From the NCBI GenBank assembly GCA_021829055.1, contig JAJZCS010000166.1:1-5234 (forward strand): 5,234 nt of DNA, in the 5' to 3' direction. The notes under the pieces are model-generated. The model saw only the letters and a list, made by a program, of their open reading frames with translations. It was not told the origin of the DNA and did no database searches. A program made the position numbers and the translations under genes. Source of the stretch: Pseudomonadota bacterium. GTDB taxonomy: Bacteria > Pseudomonadota > Alphaproteobacteria > Acetobacterales > Acetobacteraceae. Below, piece after piece: positions 1 to 5,234 of this stretch (its first letter is position 1; each line of letters opens with the position of its first letter).

Positions 1-2148
1 CCTCCATCAACGGCGAAGAAGGTCGGTGACCAGGCCGCCGTCCGCCGGGTCATCGACCAAGCCAAGCGTGACGGGCGGTCGGCTCTGACTGCGCCGGAAG
101 GTAAGACGATCTGCGATGCGTATGGGATTCGGGTCCCTGGAGAGGCTCTCGCCACATCGGCAGGCCAAGCGGCGCAGCAAGCGGCGGGCATGGGTTTCCC
201 CGTCGTTCTCAAGATTGTTTCTCGTGATATTCTTCATAAGACCGAGGCTGGTGGCGTGCTCGTCGGCATGAAGTCGGAGGAAGAGGTTCGGCGGGGTTAC
301 GACACGATTATTGCGAACGCAAAGAAATATAATGACAAAGCTGCAATCGAGGGGGTTCAGGTCCAACAGATGCTGACTGGTGGCCAGGAAGTCATCATCG
401 GGGCCGTCACGGATGATAGTTTTGGCAAACTGGTTGCCTTCGGTATGGGGGGCGTTCTGGTTGAGGTGCTAAAGGACATCACTTTTCGGCTTGCACCGGT
501 CACTGACGAAGAATCCATGGGTATGATTGACGGCATCCAGGCCGCGGAAATGCTCCGCGGCGTGCGAGGATCGGAGCCTGCGGATCGCGCGGCTCTCGCT
601 GATATGATCTCGCGTGTTTCTCACCTCGTTGATGATTTTCCCGAGATCGCTGAACTCGATTTGAACCCGGTCTTTGCAAGCGCCAAAGGAGCTATTGCGG
701 CGGACGTTCGTATTGTTCTGGATTTTGCGCAGAAAGCTGCCCGTCCGCGGCCAGCAAAAGCGGACATCTTGAAGTCGATGAACCGTATCATGAAGCCAAA
801 CGCAGTGGCCGTGATCGGCGCTTCGGCGGAGGATGGAAAGATCGGCAATTCGGTGATGAAAAACGTCATAAATGGCGGCTATCAGGGAAAAATCTATCCG
901 ATTCATCCGAAGGCTGACCAGATTATGGGCCACAAGGCTTATAAGTCGGTGAAGGACGTTCCAGGCGACATTGACGTCGCGGTTTTTGCCATCCCCGCGA
1001 AACTCGTTGCGGGAGCTCTTACGGAATGCGGTGAGAAAGGGATTCCTGGCGCTGTTCTTATTCCCTCGGGTTTTGCAGAGACGGGGAACGAAGAGGGGCA
1101 GCGCGAGCTGCAGGAGATAGGCCGGAAGTACAACATCCGACTGATGGGCCCAAATATATACGGGTTCTATTACTTGCCGGCGCACCTCTGCGCGACCTTC
1201 TGCACGCCGTACGACGTTGCCGGCCATGCAGCGTTATCTTCCCAGTCGGGGGGCATCGGTATGGCCATCATCGGATATAGCCGGTCCGCTCATATGGGCG
1301 TGTCCGCCATCGTCGGCCTTGGCAACAAGTCGGATCTTGACGAGGATGATCTGCTGACGTTCTTCGAGGAAGACCCGGAGACCCATATCATTGCGCAGCA
1401 TCTTGAAGACCTCAAGGATGGCCGCTCTTTTGCGGAGGTGGCGAGACGGGTGACGAAGAAAAAGCCAGTTGTTGTTCTTAAGGCAGGGCGGACGGCCGCA
1501 GGCGCGAAGGCTGCGAGCTCGCACACTGGGGCTCTCGCGGGTAATGATAAAATCTACGACGACGTGTTCAAGCAGGTGGGCGTCATCCGCGCCCGATCGC
1601 TGCGGGAAATGCTCGACTTCGCGCGCGGTATACCGAAGTTGCCGACACCGAAAGGAGAAAACGTCGTCATTATTACGGGAGCGGGCGGATCGGGCGTGTT
1701 GCTGTCGGATGCCTGTGTAGACAACGACCTCAAGCTAATGACAATGCCGCCGGATCTGGACGCAGCGTTCCGTAAGTTTATTCCACCTTTCGGTGCAGCC
1801 GGGAACCCGGTAGACATCACCGGCGGTGAACCGCCAACCACCTACAAGAACACGGTTCGCCTGGGCCTTGAGGATCCGCGGATTCATGCGCTGATCCTGG
1901 GATATTGGCACACGATCATTACGCCGCCGATGGTATTTGCTAAGATCATCGTCGAGGTTGTTGAGGAAATGCGAGCCAAAGGCATTGAGAAGCCGATTGT
2001 GGCTTCACTTGCCGGCGACGTCGAGGTGGAGGAAGCTGCGGAGTATCTATATCAGCACGGGATTCCAACTTATGCATATTCGACCGAACTGCCGGTTGCG
2101 GTGCTCGGCGCGAAATTCAAGTGGGCACGTGGCGCTGGCTTGATCTGA
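1..2148 (+). CDS. NDP-forming acyl-CoA synthetase (acetate--CoA ligase family), 5' partial
   Basis: Cytosolic ligase expected to interconvert an acyl-CoA plus NDP and phosphate with the free acid, CoA and NTP through a phosphohistidine. The frame is open from base 1 for 715 codons to a TGA at 2146-2148. No usable start precedes the ATG at 190, which lies inside the ATP-grasp domain, so the true start is upstream of the window and probably close, since the family is roughly 700 residues. Domains in order (window codons): ATP-grasp_5 about 15-240, with HKTEAGGV (His at 235-237, likely the second histidine relay) and the metal-binding ELDLNPV at 652-672; CoA-binding Rossmann domain from about 258, with VIGAS at 811-825; flavodoxin-like ligase domains from about 405 on, with SSHTGALAG, whose His at 1522-1524 is the expected phosphorylated residue. 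All key motifs are intact. This is the fused beta-alpha arrangement. The natural acid is unknown; acetate, formate/oxalate-related or other short acids are all possible. Family call firm, substrate not. Confidence 0.93.
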   Translation, partial: PPSTAKKVGDQAAVRRVIDQAKRDGRSALTAPEGKTICDAYGIRVPGEALATSAGQAAQQAAGMGFPVVLKIVSRDILHKTEAGGVLVGMKSEEEVRRGYDTIIANAKKYNDKAAIEGVQVQQMLTGGQEVIIGAVTDDSFGKLVAFGMGGVLVEVLKDITFRLAPVTDEESMGMIDGIQAAEMLRGVRGSEPADRAALADMISRVSHLVDDFPEIAELDLNPVFASAKGAIAADVRIVLDFAQKAARPRPAKADILKSMNRIMKPNAVAVIGASAEDGKIGNSVMKNVINGGYQGKIYPIHPKADQIMGHKAYKSVKDVPGDIDVAVFAIPAKLVAGALTECGEKGIPGAVLIPSGFAETGNEEGQRELQEIGRKYNIRLMGPNIYGFYYLPAHLCATFCTPYDVAGHAALSSQSGGIGMAIIGYSRSAHMGVSAIVGLGNKSDLDEDDLLTFFEEDPETHIIAQHLEDLKDGRSFAEVARRVTKKKPVVVLKAGRTAAGAKAASSHTGALAGNDKIYDDVFKQVGVIRARSLREMLDFARGIPKLPTPKGENVVIITGAGGSGVLLSDACVDNDLKLMTMPPDLDAAFRKFIPPFGAAGNPVDITGGEPPTTYKNTVRLGLEDPRIHALILGYWHTIITPPMVFAKIIVEVVEEMRAKGIEKPIVASLAGDVEVEEAAEYLYQHGIPTYAYSTELPVAVLGAKFKWARGAGLI

Positions 2149-2201
2149 TTGCTCATGTCGGGGCGGCGGAGCCTAATCTGATGCTGCGCCGCTCCATGTG
2201 C

Positions 2202-2223
2202 ACGTCGCTGCAACCTGCGACGT
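2202..2223. promoter_or_regulatory. Perfect inverted repeat ahead of sucC
   Basis: ACGTCGC at 2202-2208 and GCGACGT at 2217-2223 are exact reverse complements, 7 bp with an 8-base loop. The repeat lies 54 bases after the stop of the synthetase gene and 29 bases before the sucC ATG. No T-run follows the right arm, so it is not a classical intrinsic terminator. It could be a repressor or activator site, or an RNA stem that stabilises or partly attenuates the message between the two ligase modules. A looser GC-rich pairing (GCGGCG 2163-2168 with CGCCGC 2187-2192) lies just upstream. No convincing sigma-70 promoter was seen in the gap, so function is inferred from symmetry and position only. Confidence 0.35.
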
Positions 2224-2252
2224 TCTAACGAACTGGTGAAAGACAAGATTCG

Positions 2253-3449
2253 ATGAACATCCATGAATACCAGGCGAAGGAGTTGCTGAGGTCCTACGGG
2301 GTTTCGGTATTGGACGGTCACGTGGCGTGGACGGCGGAGGAAGCAGTGGCGGCGGCGGCAAAACTGCCGGGTCCCGTCTTCGTCGTGAAGTCGCAGATTC
2401 ATGCCGGAGGAAGAGGTGCGGGGCACTTCAAGGATGACCCTACCGGTAAGGGCGGCGTGCGGTTAGCGCGGAGCACGGAAGAGGCAGGTGCGGCGGGGGC
2501 GGCCATGCTTGGGCATACCTTGGTAACCAAGCAGACCGGGGCCGCCGGTCGCGTTGTCCGCCGTGTCTACGTCGAGGCGGGCTGCGATATAAAACGTGAA
2601 CTTTATCTCTCGTTGTTGGTCGATCGCTCGAAATCCGAGATCGTCATTATGGCGTCAACGGAAGGCGGGATGGAGATTGAGGAGGTGGCTGCACGCCATC
2701 CAGAGAAAATCTTGCGGGTTGCGGTGGATCCGGCGAGCGGTATTTCTGGTTTCCATTCACGCCGCTTAGCCTTCGGGTTAGGTCTGGACGCGAACCAGCA
2801 GAAGGCCTTCACGAAGTTTGTTAATGCCATGTACGCGGCGTTTGTTGGACTCGATTGCTCGATTGTCGAGATTAATCCGCTAGTGGTGACGGGGAGCGGC
2901 GAGGTCGTCGCTCTCGATGCCAAGGTAAGTTTCGATGACAATGCATTGTACCGGCATCCCGATCTGGAGAAATTGCGCGACGAGTCAGAGGAAGATCCCA
3001 AAGAGCTCGAAGCGGCAAAGTACAATTTAAACTACGTTGCCCTTGATGGGTCAATTGGCTGTATGGTCAATGGTGCAGGCTTGGCAATGGCAACGATGGA
3101 TATCATCAAGCTTTACGGTGCCGAACCGGCGAATTTCCTTGATGTTGGCGGTGGGGCTACCAAGGAGCGAGTAACGGCGGCATTTAAGATCATCCTTTCT
3201 GACCCCAATGTTGAAGGGATCCTGGTCAACATCTTCGGTGGTATCATGCGTTGCGATGTGATTGCCGAAGGGGTTGTTGCGGCGGCCCGTGAAGTGTCGC
3301 TGTCGGTGCCCCTTGTCGTTAGGCTGGAAGGCACGAATGTGCAGCTTGGCAAGGACATTCTGGCGAAGTCGGGATTACCGATCATCGCGGCGGATAATTT
3401 GGCGGATGCGGCGCAAAAGATTGTGGCCGCGGTTAAGGAGGCTGCATAA
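2253..3449 (+). CDS. sucC: Succinyl-CoA synthetase (ADP-forming), beta subunit
   Basis: Beta chain of the cytosolic TCA-cycle enzyme that converts succinyl-CoA, NDP and phosphate to succinate, CoA and NTP; it carries the nucleotide-binding ATP-grasp fold and pairs with SucD. The 398-residue length is normal. The start [12 protein letters not shown] is the family signature, and an in-frame TAA at 2226-2228 leaves this ATG as the only plausible start; the upstream Shine-Dalgarno is weak (GGTGA at 2235-2239). The nucleotide loop is around residues 46-60 ([10 protein letters not shown]). The metal ligands are Asn208 in EINPL and Asp222 in LDAK, with the same 14-residue spacing as Escherichia coli Asn199/Asp213. 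The C-terminal flavodoxin-like domain has [14 protein letters not shown] (295-308) and [15 protein letters not shown] (326-340), almost as in E. coli. Malate-CoA ligase MtkA is the main alternative, but the FGGIMRCD and C-terminal segments read as SucC. ATP versus GTP preference cannot be read from the sequence. Confidence 0.95.
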   Translation: MNIHEYQAKELLRSYGVSVLDGHVAWTAEEAVAAAAKLPGPVFVVKSQIHAGGRGAGHFKDDPTGKGGVRLARSTEEAGAAGAAMLGHTLVTKQTGAAGRVVRRVYVEAGCDIKRELYLSLLVDRSKSEIVIMASTEGGMEIEEVAARHPEKILRVAVDPASGISGFHSRRLAFGLGLDANQQKAFTKFVNAMYAAFVGLDCSIVEINPLVVTGSGEVVALDAKVSFDDNALYRHPDLEKLRDESEEDPKELEAAKYNLNYVALDGSIGCMVNGAGLAMATMDIIKLYGAEPANFLDVGGGATKERVTAAFKIILSDPNVEGILVNIFGGIMRCDVIAEGVVAAAREVSLSVPLVVRLEGTNVQLGKDILAKSGLPIIAADNLADAAQKIVAAVKEAA

Positions 3450-3451
3450 TG
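3435..3451 (+). promoter_or_regulatory. sucD ribosome binding site with sucC stop/sucD start overlap
   Basis: AAGGAG at 3435-3440 sits inside the last codons of sucC, 8 bases before the sucD ATG (3449-3451). The sucC stop TAA (3447-3449) and the sucD ATG share one base in TAATG. A strong Shine-Dalgarno with this overlap fixes the sucD start and suggests translational coupling, which suits two subunits needed in equal amounts. Confidence 0.85.
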
Positions 3452-4354
3452 GCGATCCTCGTCGATGAAAATACACGCGTGATTACCCAAGGGTTCACGG
3501 GTGCGCAGGGAACATTCCATTCGGAGCAGGCGATCGCCTACGGTACCAAGGTGGTTGGTGGCGTGACGCCTGGGAAGGGGGGCACACGCCACCTTGACTT
3601 GTCGGTTTTCGACACGGTGGCTGCTGCCCGAGAAGCGACAGGAGCTAATGCGACGGCGATTTATGTACCTCCGCCCTTTGCGGCCGATGCGATTCTCGAG
3701 GCAATAGACGCTGAGATGCCGCTGATCGTTTGCATCACCGAGGGAATTCCTGTCCTCGATATGATACGTGTGAAGCGGGCACTTTGTGGATCGAAGTCCA
3801 CTCTGGTCGGTCCAAACTGCCCCGGCGTGATCACGCCCGATGCGTGCAAGATCGGGATTATGCCGGGCCACATTCATCGGCGAGGCAAAATCGGCATTGT
3901 ATCGCGATCTGGGACGTTGACGTATGAGGCGGTTGCCCAGACAACGGCGGCCGGTCTAGGGCAGTCGACTTGCGTAGGAATTGGTGGCGATCCTGTGAAA
4001 GGGTTGGACTTCATCGAAGTGCTGGAAATGTTTCTCGCGGACGACGAGACGGAGGCCATGATCATGATCGGTGAAATCGGTGGGCCGAGCGAAATCGACG
4101 CGGCGGAATTTTTGGCTCGAAACAAAGTAAAAAAACCGGTTGTAGGATTCATTGCGGGCGCGACGGCTCCGCCAGGCCGGCGGATGGGACATGCGGGTGC
4201 GGTGATTTCAGGTGGCCGGGACACCGCTGCTGCGAAGATCGAGGCGATGCAACAAGCGGGTATTCACGTCGCGGACAGTCCTGCGTCTCTGGGGTCGACC
4301 ATGGTCCGGGTTCTCTCGGGCCAGCCTGCCGCACGCTCGTCTGCCCGACGCTAA
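3449..4354 (+). CDS. sucD: Succinyl-CoA synthetase, alpha subunit
   Basis: Alpha chain that binds CoA and carries the phosphohistidine of succinyl-CoA synthetase; it works as a complex with SucC. The 301-residue protein is close to the usual 289-300. The N-terminal Rossmann CoA-binding domain has [16 protein letters not shown] (14-29) and GGVTPGKGG (37-45). The ligase domain has [10 protein letters not shown] (121-130), [11 protein letters not shown] (152-162), GIGGDPVKG (177-185), GEIGG (208-212; Glu209 matches E. coli Glu208) and [10 protein letters not shown] (243-252), where His248 matches the phosphorylated E. coli His246. All catalytic features are present. Two oddities: the segment before [10 protein letters not shown] is short, as in E. 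coli, whereas many alphaproteobacterial SucD proteins, as I recall them, have extra basic residues there; and the tail after VRVLSG ends in a short Ala/Ser/Arg-rich extension. It is the last gene before a strong terminator. Confidence 0.95.
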   Translation: MAILVDENTRVITQGFTGAQGTFHSEQAIAYGTKVVGGVTPGKGGTRHLDLSVFDTVAAAREATGANATAIYVPPPFAADAILEAIDAEMPLIVCITEGIPVLDMIRVKRALCGSKSTLVGPNCPGVITPDACKIGIMPGHIHRRGKIGIVSRSGTLTYEAVAQTTAAGLGQSTCVGIGGDPVKGLDFIEVLEMFLADDETEAMIMIGEIGGPSEIDAAEFLARNKVKKPVVGFIAGATAPPGRRMGHAGAVISGGRDTAAAKIEAMQQAGIHVADSPASLGSTMVRVLSGQPAARSSARR

Positions 4355-4370
4355 GGCGGCCTATTGCATT

Positions 4371-4391
4371 TGCTCGTTTTCCGAACGAGTG
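4371..4391 (+). other. Small hairpin downstream of sucD
   Basis: CTCGTT (4373-4378) pairs with AACGAG (4384-4389) around a 5-base loop, extendable only by G-T pairs. It begins 16 bases after the sucD stop and lacks a following T-run. It may protect the 3' end of the message or be chance; the real terminator lies further on. Confidence 0.25.
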
Positions 4392-4416
4392 GCACCTAAC
4401 ATCTGGGATGGTCCAG

Positions 4417-4460
4417 AAGAGCATTTCCCGATCTTCAACAGGTCGGGAAATGCTTTTTTT
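4417..4460 (+). terminator. Intrinsic terminator of the acyl-CoA synthetase-sucCD unit
   Basis: A 12-bp perfect stem (AGCATTTCCCGA at 4420-4431 with TCGGGAAATGCT at 4443-4454) encloses an 11-base loop. It is followed directly by an unbroken run of T to 4460; bases 4417-4419 can extend the stem into the T-run. This is a textbook rho-independent terminator on the plus strand, about 65 bases after the sucD stop. The opposite strand has no comparable U-tract, so it acts mainly in one direction. Confidence 0.9.
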
Positions 4461-4863
4461 AGCATATTCGACCTGGAATCTTTTTGAGAAAATGAGGTGA
4501 CCCGAGGGCCGCGGAGGCATCAGGACAGGCGTGAAAAATTGGAATCTGGGGGGTAGGTCGGCCTGCTTCAAACTCTGGAGCACGGAGCCGGTCCACAATG
4601 AGTTCGGCTTTGGCCTGATGGCATCGAAGGCTTCCGCGGGTAAAATTCCGGCCTTAAGCGGGGTGGTTACCTTCTGGACCTTCGTTTCTTGCACACGGGC
4701 GACGGCGTTGCGATGCCCAGGGTCACGCGTCGGCGCCCACAAAAATGCGCGGCTGATTTTCCCTAGATGTTTTTCTCACACGGCCTTCTGATAAGTTGCT
4801 TGGCGCGGTGGTGCCGGCGGTCGACGGCATCTGAGACGGCTGTGCGGTCGATATCGGTGTGGT
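4461..4863. other. Gap of about 400 bases with no recognisable gene
   Basis: The stretch lies between the sucD terminator and the transposase remnant. There are open frames on both strands: plus 4531-4791 (86 codons) and a minus frame from a GTG at 4742 that runs back through the terminator into sucD. Neither has a recognised motif or a convincing ribosome site, and the minus frame would have to overlap about 200 bases of sucD. No tRNA, tandem repeat or CRISPR pattern was seen. The part next to the transposase remnant may be the decayed 3' end or flank of that element; the remnant's minus frame stays open to a stop near 4723, but past SALAQ it no longer looks like an IS110 C-terminus. Confidence 0.5.
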
Positions 4864-5098
4864 CTGGGCGAGCGCGCTACCGGGCTGGTAGCGCAGCCAC
4901 AACCAGGCGAGTTGGATAAGCATGGTGCGCGCCCGTGGGTTGCCCGCGCGACTGATGCTCCGGTCGCGATCCATACCGCCGCTTTGGTAGGGCCATGGGC
5001 ACGATACCGACATAACTGGCGAGACGACGGCAGTTGGCGAAGCAACGATAGAACACTTTGCGTACCAGCACGGCGGTAAGGTTGGACACCTCGAAGAA
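4864..5098 (-). pseudogene. IS110-family transposase remnant, frameshifted and truncated
   Basis: Read on the minus strand, two frames give adjoining pieces of the C-terminal (Transposase_20-type) part of an IS110-family DEDD transposase. From about 5098, one frame gives LTAVLVRKVFYRCFAN and RRLASYVGIVP. From about 4993, a frame offset by one base gives PYQSGGMDRDRSIS, RAGNPRARTMLIQ and LAWLWLRYQPGSALAQ, ending at 4864. Together these follow the usual family order (VFYRxFxNRRxLASYVG, then P-Y-x-SGGMDRD, then AGNxRAR, LAWLWLRYQP). The break lies at 4993-4996, where one extra base relative to the family pattern shifts the frame. The N-terminal RuvC-like domain and the extreme C-terminus are not seen, so the element cannot be active as it stands. 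Its ends could not be placed. IS110 elements lack the usual terminal inverted repeats, which makes the borders hard to read. Confidence 0.75.
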
Positions 5099-5234
5099 CC
5101 GTCTGATTGGGCTGGTTTGAGGGTCTGAAGATGGGCCCCTCCAAGAACCCTGGACAAATTGCGGTAGATTTGAGTCGACGGGTTGAATGGAGGCGGGCTG
5201 CATCAGGCGGGATTATTGGGCTTATCGGATCATC

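Noticed and set aside
190..192. ATG at 190 as the start of the acyl-CoA synthetase
   Set aside because: The 63 in-frame codons before it encode the start of the ATP-grasp domain (for example ICDAYGIRVP), so the gene begins outside the window.
469..1227. 252-codon open frame on the minus strand inside the acyl-CoA synthetase gene
   Set aside because: Antisense to conserved CoA-binding and ATP-grasp coding sequence, with no recognisable motif; a codon-bias shadow.
2149..2179. Sigma-70-like promoter (TTGCTC / TAATCT) ahead of sucC
   Set aside because: The 19-base spacer and poor -35/-10 matches make it no better than chance.
3113..3877. 254-codon minus-strand frame across the sucC/sucD junction
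   Set aside because: It opposes two well-supported conserved genes and has no family signature.
2253..4354. Malate-CoA ligase (mtkAB) instead of succinyl-CoA synthetase
   Set aside because: [26 protein letters not shown] and the SucD segments match succinyl-CoA synthetase more closely than recalled MtkA/MtkB. Not excluded for activity, since the families are close.
4149..4742. 197-codon minus-strand frame covering the sucD 3' end, the terminator and part of the gap
   Set aside because: It overlaps about 200 bases of sucD and runs through a strong terminator stem; no start signal or motif. The part from 4461 to 4742 is kept only as an unexplained stretch.
4531..4791. Plus-strand 86-codon frame as a small gene
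   Set aside because: GTG-type start without a convincing Shine-Dalgarno, unusual amino-acid composition, no recognised domain.

Overview
The window reads as alphaproteobacterial DNA: moderately high GC, a 398-codon SucC of the proteobacterial type, and a remnant of an IS110-family transposase. A member of the Hyphomicrobiales or Rhodospirillales is my best guess. This rests on remembered protein similarity, not on any search, and the genus cannot be named.

Layout: (1) 1-2148, plus strand: a large NDP-forming acyl-CoA synthetase of the acetate--CoA ligase (ADP-forming) family. Its 5' end is cut by the window edge. (2) 2149-2252: a 104-base gap with a perfect 7-bp inverted repeat. (3) 2253-3449 sucC and 3449-4354 sucD: the beta and alpha subunits of succinyl-CoA synthetase, translationally coupled by a one-base stop/start overlap. 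(4) 4371-4460: a weak hairpin and then a strong intrinsic terminator that ends the transcription unit. (5) 4461-4863: no recognisable gene. (6) 4864-5098, minus strand: a frameshifted, truncated IS110-family transposase remnant. The last ~135 bases hold nothing I can identify.

The three intact or partial genes belong to one superfamily. Each beta-alpha unit couples NDP/NTP, a phosphohistidine and CoA to make or break an acyl-CoA thioester. The first gene carries the beta-type ATP-grasp part and the alpha-type CoA/ligase part in one chain; sucC and sucD carry the same parts as two chains. The set looks like a CoA-activation operon: one ligase for succinate and a second for an unidentified carboxylic acid. 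sucCD does not sit next to mdh or sucA here, and its SucD lacks a loop I would expect in an alphaproteobacterial housekeeping copy. It may therefore be an accessory paralogue serving a particular catabolic pathway. Oxalate/formyl-CoA metabolism is one possibility, suggested by recalled similarity of the first protein, but unproven. I found no clearly novel system; the points worth checking are the operon's purpose and the unexplained 3' region.
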